Assembly (NCBI GenBank): GCA_937988745.1
Contig: CALKAR010000139.1
Coordinates: 1-28,999, forward strand
Reading direction: 5' to 3'
Source of the DNA: an uncultured Peptococcaceae bacterium
Lineage (GTDB): Bacteria; Bacillota; Limnochordia; Darwinibacteriales; Darwinibacteriaceae
DNA: 28,999 bases
Position numbers and translations under genes: made by a program. The notes below the pieces were generated by a model. That model made no database searches. It was not told the DNA's origin and was given only the letters and a program-made list of their open reading frames with translations. This document shows, one piece after another, positions 1 to 8,379 of the stretch. How positions within the stretch are numbered: the first letter of the stretch is position 1; the number at the start of each line of letters is the position of its first letter.

Positions 1-113
1 TCTATGAAGACAGGTATTTTCCTGCTGTATTTCTTGTTTTTATCTCTAGAATTTAGGATATTTCATTTCGTTAGTTTAGACACTAAGGACAAACGGCACA
101 CAGGAGGTTTCTA

Positions 114-536
114 ATGGAGCAAGATCGGCAGATTGAAGCTTTAAATGAACTATTGAAGGGCGAGTACATGGCGAGAAATATCTATGACAAAACCAAGAAC
201 ATTCAAGGTGATGAACAGGTAAAGACTATGCTGGCGAAGTTCCAGAAAGACCATGACCGACATATCCAACTGCTGGAAAAAAGGATCAGAGAGTTGGGAG
301 GTGAGCCGGAGGCGGGGGCTGGGATGGCCGGTACCATGGCCAACTTATCGGCTGTGTATAAGTCGCTGCTTGGACCAGAAGCGCTGCTGAAGCAGCTCTA
401 TGAAGGTGAAAAAATGGGGGTCGATGCCTATGACGATCGACTTGATGCCCTCGATCCCGAAAGTCTTGCTCTTGTGCAGCGCATCAAAGAAGAAGACCAT
501 GAACATCTGAAATTCTTCGAAAACACCTTGCAGTAA
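114..536 (+). CDS. Ferritin-like / DUF2383-type four-helix protein
   Basis: A 140-residue, highly charged, all-helical soluble protein. The ATG is set by AGGAGG seven bases upstream. It has the look of the ferritin-like superfamily: E17 and Y24 in the first helix, a KDHDRH stretch at about residues 45-50 and an EEDHEHL stretch near the C-terminus, in the two places where ferritin-like proteins carry their ExxH motifs. The first of these lacks a clean Glu-x-x-His, so a complete di-iron site cannot be claimed. The family (DUF2383 and relatives) is mostly uncharacterised; oxidative-stress or spore-related roles are only inferred for relatives. The 113 bases upstream hold only a weak promoter-like pair (TTGTTT at 34, GATATT at 57) and a small inverted repeat TTAGT/ACTAA at 71-86. 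The gene appears monocistronic, closed by a terminator that overlaps its stop codon. Confidence 0.75.
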   Translation: MEQDRQIEALNELLKGEYMARNIYDKTKNIQGDEQVKTMLAKFQKDHDRHIQLLEKRIRELGGEPEAGAGMAGTMANLSAVYKSLLGPEALLKQLYEGEKMGVDAYDDRLDALDPESLALVQRIKEEDHEHLKFFENTLQ

Positions 537-548
537 TGCAGGGTGTTT
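521..548 (+). terminator. Rho-independent terminator overlapping the stop codon
   Basis: A 12-bp stem (521-532 with 537-548, one G-U pair) closes on a four-base loop GTAA and ends in GTTTCTT. The stop codon of the ferritin-like gene lies in the loop, so translation and termination are physically overlapped. Confidence 0.75.
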
Positions 549-614
549 CTTATGGTAGTTGAATATCTTATAAATATCTATTCTCCCATTTGAGTTACCA
601 AGGAGGGACTCAAG

Positions 615-1214
615 ATGAATATGCAGAGTATTCTAATAAGTTCCGTGCTGCAGGTTATAATCTTTTCTGCTGTTCCGGTTGTATGGTGGGCAGCCACAGC
701 ACGAAAAGAGAATTCTTTTTTTCAGTGGATTGGCCTAAAAAAGCCTATCTTCGCAAATAAGCGGCATTTAATAATTGTCCTGGGAGCAGCAGTCTTGGTA
801 AGCGTGCTCATGCAGCTAATTATTCCTCGCCTTGTAGAAATGGACACTACTGCAGTTTCGCCTTTTATTGACCAAGGCTTTGCTGCGCTTGTGCCGGCGC
901 TGATCTTTTCCTTTGTTACAACTGGATTATCAGAGGAAATCCTGTTCCGCGGTTTCCTCGGCAAGCGTCTTATTGCCCAGCATGGCTTCTCCACCGGGAA
1001 CTTCGTCCAAGCACTAATCTTCGGCATGATTCACGGCGTGCTTTCCATGAGCCGCGTAAGAATATTCCCGGCGCTGTTGCTTGTGCTCATAACCGGTGCC
1101 GCTGGATGGGTCATGGGCTACGTAAACGAAAGGTTGGCCGGGGGGTCTATTGTACCCAGCTGGTTGATTCACGGTATCGCAAACATGATATCTGCCTTGA
1201 TGGTCATGTTCTAG
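615..1214 (+). CDS. CPBP-family intramembrane metalloprotease
   Basis: A 199-residue polytopic membrane protein with the three CPBP (Abi) signatures in order: EEILFR (EExxxR), FGMIH (FxxxH) and HGIAN (HxxxN). These supply the glutamates and histidines of the intramembrane active site in the Rce1-like family. Several hydrophobic segments are visible, including one at the N-terminus. The ATG follows AAGGAGGG at good spacing. Bacterial members are linked to bacteriocin self-immunity, membrane-protein processing or unknown roles, and no bacteriocin gene is visible nearby, so the substrate is unknown. The preceding gene ends in a terminator and the efflux operon starts 350 bases later, so it is probably transcribed alone. 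Confidence 0.85.
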   Translation: MNMQSILISSVLQVIIFSAVPVVWWAATARKENSFFQWIGLKKPIFANKRHLIIVLGAAVLVSVLMQLIIPRLVEMDTTAVSPFIDQGFAALVPALIFSFVTTGLSEEILFRGFLGKRLIAQHGFSTGNFVQALIFGMIHGVLSMSRVRIFPALLLVLITGAAGWVMGYVNERLAGGSIVPSWLIHGIANMISALMVMF

Positions 1215-1218
1215 AGTG

Positions 1219-1265
1219 TACCCAATTATTAGAAAATAGCTGCGAACTGTATTCAAAATTGGGTA
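1219..1265. repeat. Inverted repeat after the CPBP gene
   Basis: TACCCAATT at 1219-1227 and its perfect complement AATTGGGTA at 1257-1265 flank a 29-base spacer, starting five bases after the stop codon. No T-run follows, so it is a poor intrinsic terminator. It could be a weak 3' stem or the scar of the rearrangement that left the permease relic beside it. Confidence 0.45.
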
Positions 1266-1332
1266 AGTAATCGTGTGTGGGAGGAGGCGGCGACTTGGAC
1301 GAGCCTATCATGTAGGCTTTAAATGCGAACCA

Positions 1333-1536
1333 ACTTACAGTCATCTTTACGTTCAGGCTGTACCAGGACATCCTTCTGATGCAGTAGAAGAAGCAAAAGT
1401 GATTCTCGTGTGGCTGTTGTGTAGTTCCATCGGTATTCTCAGCATAATGCTCGTCAGCGTAGTGGAGCGTACCCGCGAGCTCGGTTTGCGCCGGGTACTC
1501 GGGCCGTTCAGGCCGCAAGAATTACGCCTGTCGATG
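1333..1536 (+). pseudogene. Relic of a MacB/FtsX-type ABC permease
   Basis: The plus-strand frame here reads IMLVSVVERTRELG followed by RRVLG, which matches the hallmark IMLVSVSERTREIG/RKALG loop of the intact permease at 5770-6984. Just upstream, LYVQAVPG...AVEEAKVIL resembles the end of the same protein's extracytoplasmic domain (MAQAV...AVQQAEFLL). About 40 residues that separate these blocks in the intact gene, including most of a membrane helix, are missing. There is no N-terminal half, no ribosome binding site and no permease C-terminus; the frame then runs into the next gene out of phase. It is best read as a decayed, internally deleted copy of an older efflux permease. The stretch 1215-1570 otherwise holds only the inverted repeat and the RBS of the next gene. 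Confidence 0.7.
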
Positions 1537-1570
1537 CACTGCGAGATCAATAAGAGGAGGAGTTGTAAGG

Positions 1571-2629
1571 ATGAAACACATGATTTGGCTGACAGTTTTT
1601 GTACTTATAGTTGCAAGCGCAGCTCCTAGTTTTGCCGCAGAGGATAGTTGGACGCAGGAGTTAACCTTTGCGGATGCGGTTGAATTAATGCTCGAAAACA
1701 GCACTGCTCTCCAGATTGCCGAACTCAACCTAGAAATAGCGCAAATCGATTACGATAAAGCTATGGCAGCCAATCTGATGAGCAGCTCACAGCAGAGTGA
1801 GATGCAGGCTGAGCACAGCTTAGAGCGGGCCAAGAATTCTTATAGAACAGCCCGTCAAAACAGCTACTTAGAACTTTTTAGGGCTTACACCGATGTGTTA
1901 GCAGCTGAACAGACCGTCCAAATGCGTGAATTAGAGCTCATCATAGCTGAACATGACTTTGCTGTGGTACAGGAAAAGGTACGCATCGGAGATGCGGGCA
2001 GACTCGACGAATTGTCTGAGATGAATCGTGTAGAGGCAGCAAGGCGCAACAAGAACAGTGCTGACCAAGCCTTGGCTGAAAGCCAGCGTGTCCTGCGCCG
2101 GCTCCTTGGTCTTGATGAAGATGCGCCTCTCAGTCTGTCCTTTGACTTTTCGGTGCCAAAGCTCGAGCATTCCCTAGATGAATGCATTGCAATAGGTTTG
2201 GAAAACAGCTTTAGTTTGTGGGATCAGCAGTACAGCTTGGTACTGCAGGAACGCCAGCTTGAGACGGCCAAGATCGAAGGAACCCCGCCGATCGATCTCA
2301 AGCGGGCAGAGCTCAATTTCCAGATTGCTAAACTTAATCTTGCACAAGAAGAGGCGAATATCAAAGAGAGCATAACTTCGGCCTATCATTCTTTGGGAGA
2401 AGCCCTTGCCCGTTACGAAAGTGCCGAGCGTGATTGGGAGATTGCCCAGGATACTTTTGCGATTTACGAGCGGCAGGCAGAAGTGGGCCTGATTACTGAC
2501 ATCCAGCTGCTGCAGCAGAAGATAGCTCTGCTGAACTCACAGAAGAGCCTGCAGGATGCGCTGGTATCATATCTCATTAGTTTTATTCAGTTTCACCACA
2601 CCCTCGGATTGGATGGGAATCTCCAATGA
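1571..2629 (+). CDS. TolC-family efflux protein lacking barrel hairpins
   Basis: 352 residues with a Sec signal peptide (hydrophobic 5-18, likely cleavage after SFA at about residue 22). The rest is almost entirely amphipathic helix with the internal two-fold repeat of TolC/OEP proteins (LTFADAVELMLENS at the start, HSLDECIAIGLENS at the midpoint; a GDAGRLDELS loop like the GEAGEIDLIN loop of the next gene). TolC proteins carry a beta-hairpin between the long helices of each repeat. Here those points hold only short turns: residues 68-78 (NLMSSSQQSEM) and 236-242 (EGTPPID). The protein is therefore about 100 residues shorter than its neighbour and should be unable to form a barrel. The ATG is set by AGAGGAGG. 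It opens the efflux operon and overlaps the next gene by four bases. It may form an all-helical tunnel extension or a mixed trimer; function is inferred. Confidence 0.8.
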   Translation: MKHMIWLTVFVLIVASAAPSFAAEDSWTQELTFADAVELMLENSTALQIAELNLEIAQIDYDKAMAANLMSSSQQSEMQAEHSLERAKNSYRTARQNSYLELFRAYTDVLAAEQTVQMRELELIIAEHDFAVVQEKVRIGDAGRLDELSEMNRVEAARRNKNSADQALAESQRVLRRLLGLDEDAPLSLSFDFSVPKLEHSLDECIAIGLENSFSLWDQQYSLVLQERQLETAKIEGTPPIDLKRAELNFQIAKLNLAQEEANIKESITSAYHSLGEALARYESAERDWEIAQDTFAIYERQAEVGLITDIQLLQQKIALLNSQKSLQDALVSYLISFIQFHHTLGLDGNLQ

Positions 2630-4038
2630 AGCGGATCTGGGTACTGGCGTTGACTTTATGTGTGCTGTTGGGTATAAGCCGGATCGCCACCGCACATGAA
2701 TCACCCGTCATTCTTACTCTTGATGAAGCTCTGGCCCGAGTGGAATACCACAGCGACTACCAGGCCTGGGAGTCCAACTGGGAAAACAGCTCCAAGAGCA
2801 TTCAAGCGATCCTCGATAAGCACAGTCTCGCGCTGGACATCAGTGGTGATCTTTTTTCCTATAGGTATAATTTTGAGCGCGATAAATCCGATTTCTCCAC
2901 TGGACCGGCTTTATCTCTATCCAAGTCCAATCTTTGGGGTACAAATCTTTCAGGAAGTTTCTCACCTAAGTGGAACCTCTCTGACGGTTCTGTCCGCAGT
3001 GGTTGGTCCCTGGGGTTGACACAGACTCTCTGGCCTGCTCCCTGGTTCAACTCTGATCAGATTGCGCTGCAGACAGCCTATGACACTCAGGCGGTGCTTC
3101 TTAAACAGCGGGTCTATGTGGTCGAAAACACACGGTTCAAGATTGAGAAGCTGTACCGTACAGCACAGATTGCTGAGGCTCGGGTTTCTTTAGCCGAAGC
3201 AGGTCTAGCAGCGGCACTGCGAAGTCAACAAGTTGTAGAGGAAAAGCTGGGCATGGGTGAAGCGGGTGAAATCGATCTTATTAACAGCCAGCTGAATGTT
3301 CTGAGAGCTGAACGGGATCTAGAGTCCGGTCAAGCGGCAGCTGATGCGGCCAAGGAGAACCTCCTCCAGGCCGTGGACCTGTCCGGTGAGTTTCAGCTTA
3401 CTTCGCTTGACATCGGTTATCTGCCTGAGGAAGAGGAAGATGTTGATCTAGAAGCGCTTTTGGCTAAGCTCCATGACCATCCGCTGGTCCTCCAACATCA
3501 AGTAGAGCTAAAGAAGGCAGAGCTGGAACTAGAAGCTGGTCAAGCCGCTTCTAAGCCTGAAGCGAGCTTAAGTATTATACTGCAGGATAGTAGTCAGAGT
3601 GGTCTAAGTGGGCAAGGAGCTGGACCCTCGTTTGTAGCTTCGGTGAGTATCGGTTATCCAATCCTAGACAAAAACCAGTGGAGCAGTACTTTAGAGACAC
3701 TATCCGATAATTTAGAGAAGGCACGCAGCGCCTATGAACAGGCGTTAGAACAGGTGGAACGTCTCTTTAGGGAGACGGCCCAGGAGGTTGCAGGGCTTGC
3801 ACGGGATGTGCAGATTGCCAGTCTTACTCTGCGTCAGGCTGAGCTTGAGTGGCAAGCTGCTCAGCTCCAGTATGAAGCAGGCCTTATAGACCATAGTTCT
3901 CTGGTCAACGCTGAAGTGCGTCTTAAACAGGCAGAGCTTGATTACTACGAAAGCATGTTCAATTACTCCTGGACGAAGCGCCGGCTTAATAGAGGTTTGG
4001 TGGGTGAGTTATCAGGAGCTGGAGGTCAAATTAGATGA
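2626..4038 (+). CDS. TolC-family outer-membrane efflux protein, complete
   Basis: 470 residues with a signal peptide (hydrophobic 4-18, cleavage near ATA-HE). It has the two-repeat TolC architecture with long helical hairpins, and unlike the preceding paralogue it keeps strand-rich insertions. One is at about residues 64-140, rich in alternating strands such as LALDISGDLFSY, LSGSFSP and GWSLGLTQ. A shorter one lies at about residues 312-350 (EASLSIIL, FVASVSIGYPI). These are the segments that build the outer-membrane barrel in TolC trimers, so this copy should be the actual outer-membrane duct of the MacAB-type pump. Start and stop both overlap neighbours (ATGA at 2626 and 4035), so translation is coupled. 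Its presence is the main evidence in the window for an outer membrane. The first insertion looks longer than the usual two strands. Confidence 0.85.
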   Translation: MKRIWVLALTLCVLLGISRIATAHESPVILTLDEALARVEYHSDYQAWESNWENSSKSIQAILDKHSLALDISGDLFSYRYNFERDKSDFSTGPALSLSKSNLWGTNLSGSFSPKWNLSDGSVRSGWSLGLTQTLWPAPWFNSDQIALQTAYDTQAVLLKQRVYVVENTRFKIEKLYRTAQIAEARVSLAEAGLAAALRSQQVVEEKLGMGEAGEIDLINSQLNVLRAERDLESGQAAADAAKENLLQAVDLSGEFQLTSLDIGYLPEEEEDVDLEALLAKLHDHPLVLQHQVELKKAELELEAGQAASKPEASLSIILQDSSQSGLSGQGAGPSFVASVSIGYPILDKNQWSSTLETLSDNLEKARSAYEQALEQVERLFRETAQEVAGLARDVQIASLTLRQAELEWQAAQLQYEAGLIDHSSLVNAEVRLKQAELDYYESMFNYSWTKRRLNRGLVGELSGAGGQIR

Positions 4039-5078
4039 GGAGTAAGAAAGGCTGGATAGCAATACTATTAATCGCAGTTCTAATTGGAGGAGGGGCCTAC
4101 TACGTTCGCCAGCGCCGTGGCGCGAGAAGGCAGATTCAGCAGGTTATTGCTGACATGTCGCAAATGACGATGCCTGTCCCCCGTGGTAATATTTCCAGGA
4201 AGATTGAGACTTCTGGTACGATTTCAGGGGCTCGTCAAGCTGATTTAGCCTTTGCCGCCAGCGGAAGAGTACAGCGGGTCTATGTACAGCTGGGAGATTA
4301 CGTGGAAGAAGGCCAGGTATTAGCACAGATGGAAAGTGCGCAGCAGGAACTAGCTTTGCTCAAAGCTCAGAATGCCTACGAGCTGGCAAGAATCAGCGGA
4401 ACACCCAATGCACTTCGCGAAGCCGAGCTTGATTTGAAAGTTGCCCAGACTAACTTGGAGAACACTACAATCAGGGCACCCTTCTCTGGTGTGATAACCG
4501 CGGTCAATATTGAAGAAGGAGAACATGCATCGGCCAATTCTTCGGTAATTTCGCTGCTGGACAACAGCGTGTTTTATGCAGACATTTTAGTTGATGAACT
4601 AGATATGCATCTAATTCAAGTAGGTCAGGAAGCGGTAGTCCAAGTTGATGCTCTGGGCGGCCGTTTGCTGAGGGGCACTGTATCGCAAGTTGGTATGATT
4701 GCCCAAACCTCTGGCGGCATAACGACCGTACCAGTAACAGTGCGCATCGAGGATGGCCCTGCGGATCTGCGGGTAGGCTATTCGGCCTCTGTCATTATCG
4801 AAGTAGAAAGAGCAGAAAATGTGCTGAAAGTACCGGTCGAAGCGGTAGTTCGGCAGGGGAACCGTTCCTTTGTCACGGTGTTACGGGATGGTGAGCGAGT
4901 ACCGGTGGAGGTCGTTACCGGCCTAAGTGATGGAATTGAGGTGGAGATTGTTTCGGGCCTTGAGCCAACTGATGAGATTGTAGGCTTTAACTTCGCCCTC
5001 TACGATAGAGCCAGGTCTCTCCCATCCGGAGGAATGGGCAGCTTCGGAGGCATACGGATTGGTGGGTTTGGCCGATGA
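4035..5078 (+). CDS. MacA-like periplasmic adaptor (HlyD/RND family)
   Basis: 347 residues anchored by an N-terminal membrane helix (7-24). A lipoyl/biotinyl-like half-motif follows (GRVQRVYVQLGDYVEEGQVL, about 77-96), then a helical hairpin (about 102-143), the second lipoyl half (IRAPFSGVITAVN) and beta-barrel plus membrane-proximal domains. The adaptor links the inner-membrane ABC permease to the TolC duct. The hairpin is short, roughly 20 residues per arm, and the tail is glycine-rich (SGGMGSFGG). The gene overlaps both neighbours by four bases, so pump stoichiometry is likely set by coupled translation. Family assignment is firm; the transported substrate is unknown. Confidence 0.9.
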   Translation: MRSKKGWIAILLIAVLIGGGAYYVRQRRGARRQIQQVIADMSQMTMPVPRGNISRKIETSGTISGARQADLAFAASGRVQRVYVQLGDYVEEGQVLAQMESAQQELALLKAQNAYELARISGTPNALREAELDLKVAQTNLENTTIRAPFSGVITAVNIEEGEHASANSSVISLLDNSVFYADILVDELDMHLIQVGQEAVVQVDALGGRLLRGTVSQVGMIAQTSGGITTVPVTVRIEDGPADLRVGYSASVIIEVERAENVLKVPVEAVVRQGNRSFVTVLRDGERVPVEVVTGLSDGIEVEIVSGLEPTDEIVGFNFALYDRARSLPSGGMGSFGGIRIGGFGR

Positions 5079-5773
5079 GCCTAGTGATTGAAGCGAGGAA
5101 TTTAAGGAAGATATACCAGATGGGTGAGGAAGAAGTCCATGCCCTGCGGGGAGTCTCTTTCAAGGTGGCAAAGCAGGAATTCATTGCCATAATGGGCCCA
5201 TCAGGATCTGGTAAATCCACTCTGCTCCATATTTTAGGCTGTCTTGACCGCCCCACCTCAGGTGAACTATTCATTGAAAACCAAGATATCCAAAAGGCTA
5301 CAGGCAATCAGCTGGCGGAAATTCGCAACCGCAAGATTGGATTTGTTTTTCAGACCTTCAATCTGCTTCCGAAAGCGACTGCCCTTGAAAATGTAGAACT
5401 TCCCCTGATTTATGCTGGTGTACGCCGGCGTGAGCGGAGGGAGCGGGCAGAAGCAGTTTTAGAGCGGGTTGGGCTGGCAGACAGAATGACACACCGGCCT
5501 GCAGAACTTTCAGGAGGCCAGCGGCAGCGAGTTGCTATCGCTCGAGCCATAGTAACTAATCCTACGTTTATTTTAGCTGACGAACCAACAGGGGCCTTAG
5601 ACAGCAAGACCAGCGCTCAGATTCTAGAGCTTTTCGCCGAATTAAATGCTGAAGGCAATACTGTTTTGATCATTACTCACGACCCAACGGTGGCTGATCA
5701 GACTAAACGGGTACTCCACTTGTTCGATGGACAGATCGTTAAAGACACGGCAGGAGATGGGGTGAGCGCATGA
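5075..5773 (+). CDS. MacB-type ABC transporter ATPase
   Basis: 232 residues with all nucleotide-binding signatures: Walker A GPSGSGKST (41-49), Q-loop FVFQTFNLLP, signature LSGGQRQRVAIARA, Walker B FILADEPTGALD and the switch histidine in ITHD. The short linker and the NLLP..A..NVELPLIYAG region are typical of the MacB/LolD/FtsE branch rather than of importers. It powers the permease encoded immediately downstream, with which it overlaps by four bases. MacB of proteobacteria is a single fused polypeptide; here the ATPase and permease are separate genes, as is common in Firmicutes. Confidence 0.95.
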   Translation: MSLVIEARNLRKIYQMGEEEVHALRGVSFKVAKQEFIAIMGPSGSGKSTLLHILGCLDRPTSGELFIENQDIQKATGNQLAEIRNRKIGFVFQTFNLLPKATALENVELPLIYAGVRRRERRERAEAVLERVGLADRMTHRPAELSGGQRQRVAIARAIVTNPTFILADEPTGALDSKTSAQILELFAELNAEGNTVLIITHDPTVADQTKRVLHLFDGQIVKDTAGDGVSA

Positions 5774-6984
5774 ATCTAGCTGAAACAATTCGCTCTGCCG
5801 TATGGAGTTTGCAGAGCAATAAACTTCGCTCCTTCCTATCTATGCTGGGGATTATCATTGGAGTAGCAGCGGTGGTAGGAATTGTCTCCATCGGTATGGG
5901 TGCTCAGGCCTCGGTTCTTGATCGAGTTTCGGCCCTCGGCTCTAATCTGATCATGATTAGTCCTGCCCCGACTCTGGGCAGAGGTGCCAGTCTCAGCACT
6001 GATGCCCGAGAAATATTCACGGTCGAGCTGGCACAATATATGGAAGAACGGGCTCCCAGTATGAGGCTCGTAGTCCCTCAGGTGCAGACCAGCGGACTAT
6101 TGATCTATGAAGGAACTAACTTGCGGGCTTCCTTGGTGGGAACCACACCTGCGTACAAAGATGTGACGAACTATGAGGTGAGTGCCGGGCGTTTTCTGCA
6201 TGAACTAGATGTGGAGCAGAGTACGCCTGTGATCGTCTTGGGTTCTAGAGCTGCAGAGAGACTGTTCGGCGAGGCTAATCCCTTGGGAGAACAGCTCACC
6301 TTTGTGGCTGGTGATCGGCGTTATAGTTTCACCGTTGTAGGTGTGATGGAGCCTAAAGGTCAAGTTTTCATGGGAAACTATGATAGTCAGGTTTATGTGC
6401 CTCTTTCTTTTGTGATGGAACGCATCCTGCGCACCAATACGGTCTCGACCTTGATGGCTCAGGCTGTTTCGGCAGAAGAGGCTAGTGCTGCCGTGCAGCA
6501 GGCAGAATTTCTCCTGTCATCTCGTCTAGGAACGACTGACGGGTTTAATATAACCAGTCAAGATGAGATGCTGGAAACGATGGGTGAGGTAGCTTTTACC
6601 CTTCAGCTGATGTTAGGAGCTATTGGTGGAATTTCCCTCTTGGTAGGAGGCATCGGCGTGATGAACATCATGCTGGTGTCTGTGAGTGAACGAACAAGAG
6701 AGATTGGAACCCGTAAGGCCTTAGGTGCGAAATACCGGGATCTGCTGCTGCAGTTCTTGGTCGAATCATTGGTTTTGAGCACTAGTGGGGGTGCCCTCGG
6801 CCTGCTCGCAGGGGTGCTTATAGCCCAGGGAGTGAGTAAGTTCGGCGGCTGGCCGGCGAGCATTGAACTTCCGGCTCTCGCGGTGGCTTTTGGATTCTCT
6901 GCGCTAGTCGGGCTTGTAGCAGGGGTTTATCCGGCAATGCAAGCGGCCAAGCTCGACCCGGTAATTGCTCTGAGTTATGAATAA
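5770..6984 (+). CDS. MacB-type ABC transporter permease (FtsX fold)
   Basis: 404 residues with the MacB topology: one N-terminal membrane helix (LSMLGIIIGVAAVVGIVSI), a large extracytoplasmic MacB_PCD domain (about 45-275), then three membrane helices. The conserved coupling loop IMLVSVSERTREIGTRKALG follows the second helix, and the end ...GVYPAMQAAKLDPVIAL is the standard FtsX terminus. These mechanotransmission permeases use ATP hydrolysis to drive periplasmic substrate expulsion through a TolC duct rather than classical transport through the membrane. It is last in the operon and is followed seven bases later by a strong terminator. The degenerate copy at 1333-1536 is a relative. Confidence 0.93.
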   Translation: MNLAETIRSAVWSLQSNKLRSFLSMLGIIIGVAAVVGIVSIGMGAQASVLDRVSALGSNLIMISPAPTLGRGASLSTDAREIFTVELAQYMEERAPSMRLVVPQVQTSGLLIYEGTNLRASLVGTTPAYKDVTNYEVSAGRFLHELDVEQSTPVIVLGSRAAERLFGEANPLGEQLTFVAGDRRYSFTVVGVMEPKGQVFMGNYDSQVYVPLSFVMERILRTNTVSTLMAQAVSAEEASAAVQQAEFLLSSRLGTTDGFNITSQDEMLETMGEVAFTLQLMLGAIGGISLLVGGIGVMNIMLVSVSERTREIGTRKALGAKYRDLLLQFLVESLVLSTSGGALGLLAGVLIAQGVSKFGGWPASIELPALAVAFGFSALVGLVAGVYPAMQAAKLDPVIALSYE

Positions 6985-6990
6985 GATAAA

Positions 6991-7029
6991 AGTGGCACTG
7001 GATAGTATATCTAACCATTCAGTGCCACT
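6991..7029. terminator. Bidirectional hairpin between convergent genes
   Basis: A perfect 10-bp stem AGTGGCACTG (6991-7000) with CAGTGCCACT (7020-7029), 19-base loop. Plus-strand reading is followed by CTAGTTTTATTT and minus-strand reading by TTTATCTTATTC, so it can serve both the efflux operon and the convergent DUF4153-type gene. Confidence 0.75.
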
Positions 7030-7035
7030 CTAGTT

Positions 7036-8379
7036 TTATTTGAAACCAAAGACTAGTGGAAAGACAAACACTACAACTGCCGCCCAAACCGCATAAATCG
7101 AAAGGTACTTTGTCTGCCAAATCTCGATGCGGTTGAATTCAATCCTGTTGATGAGATACCGAATGTACAACACCAGCAGTGCTGTTAGATTGACCAGCAG
7201 CAGGACGTTTTCCCCTAATGCCGCGAGTTTGTTAGGAGTAATTCCGTATTCAGACAGACGAAAGATGATGGCCGAAAGGGCAACGGTATCGACTATGATA
7301 GCCACGGCTATTAATGAGGTGTTCAGGTAGTCGAAGAACGTTCGTTTGTCATGGATGTTCTTTGCCGAGATAATGTACAAGACCATTCCCAGGACCAAGA
7401 CCAGCATCAGGTCAAATCCTATCAGGAACTCCCGTTCCATGAAGGGGCTCGTTCCAGTGGTGCCCATAGCCACTAGAAAAACCATCATCGTGATTAGGAA
7501 CAAGGGGCTAAACACCTTGGCTAGAACGGGAGCGAAGTTCTCCACAATGCTTTTCTTAGCTTCTACCAGATAAATGGTGAGCATGGCAGCAGCACAGCCG
7601 CCGTAAATTAGGAGATAGTTTTCTACAAATGGTTCTATGTCGATATTTATTGATTGGAAAATCATCATCGTAAACAGCATCAGAACCATTAAGCCAAGCA
7701 TCAAGAGGCTTCCGTAAATCACGCTCTCGCCTGTAAACCGCAGAAAATCCATTCGGTCTTTACTCGTTCTCCAATTCTCACCCATGTAAGCCGCACCAGT
7801 AACCAGCCAGAGCATAATCGGGAGATGAATCGCTGTGAGGGTTTCAGTGTGCCATGGTTCATGCGATGGATATATGTTGACAACTACCAGAGAGACTGCG
7901 AAGATGCCAGCCAGAACCCACCGAATCTGATTTGGAACACGGTGTTTGATAGCAAGAAAGAGTGCGATAAAGGGCAGGATGTAAAAACTCAGGTTCTTGA
8001 AATAGGTGATGCTTCCGATCTCGATGCCAAAATAGGTTGGAATGCGCGCTACCGTCCCTGCCAGCAGGGAGAACAGGATTACAAGCAGGATATCACGCCT
8101 GCTTCCGACGGATGCTGCGGGGTGGGCGGGATCCAAGAGCAGATGTTTCCACATATTTTCCGTGTAGATCTTGGCATACTCTTCCGATATAGTGTTGAGG
8201 TTGCCCATGCGTTTGACACTGATAATAAAAGCTTCTTCATTACTTAGACCGCTGCTTGTGAGGTCATCGACTTGGTCCCGCAGATGACTTTCCAGCTCAA
8301 GAATATCTTCTTCTCCCAGCATACCGTGTTTGCGCAGATAATCACACCATGATCTTATATTAACTTCTAAGTCAAACAT
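7036..8379 (-). CDS. Permease-prefix / DUF4153-type membrane protein
   Basis: 447 residues from the ATG at 8379, which overlaps the end of padR by eight bases; the frame stays open to 8547 but that part only shadows padR. The N-terminal ~80 residues are soluble (FDLEVNIRSWCDYLRKHG...EEAFIISVKRMGN) and match the permease-prefix domain often encoded directly after PadR regulators. About ten hydrophobic segments follow. The motif YGITPNKLAALGENVLLLVN near the C-terminus is the signature region of DUF4153 proteins (usually GLTPNR). No catalytic motif is visible. The role is unknown; by analogy with PadR-paired genes it is probably an envelope or sensor protein induced when PadR is released. Domain naming comes from memory of the families. 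Confidence 0.7.
   Translation of the reverse strand: MFDLEVNIRSWCDYLRKHGMLGEEDILELESHLRDQVDDLTSSGLSNEEAFIISVKRMGNLNTISEEYAKIYTENMWKHLLLDPAHPAASVGSRRDILLVILFSLLAGTVARIPTYFGIEIGSITYFKNLSFYILPFIALFLAIKHRVPNQIRWVLAGIFAVSLVVVNIYPSHEPWHTETLTAIHLPIMLWLVTGAAYMGENWRTSKDRMDFLRFTGESVIYGSLLMLGLMVLMLFTMMIFQSINIDIEPFVENYLLIYGGCAAAMLTIYLVEAKKSIVENFAPVLAKVFSPLFLITMMVFLVAMGTTGTSPFMEREFLIGFDLMLVLVLGMVLYIISAKNIHDKRTFFDYLNTSLIAVAIIVDTVALSAIIFRLSEYGITPNKLAALGENVLLLVNLTALLVLYIRYLINRIEFNRIEIWQTKYLSIYAVWAAVVVFVFPLVFGFK

Noticed and set aside
1219..1265. Terminal inverted repeats of an insertion sequence
   Set aside because: Only 29 bases lie between the arms, there is no transposase remnant, and no target duplication was seen.
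1273..1629. 118-codon open frame as a gene of its own
   Set aside because: It has no ribosome site, overlaps the real start of the first TolC gene, and only its middle has family resemblance; it is treated as a permease relic.
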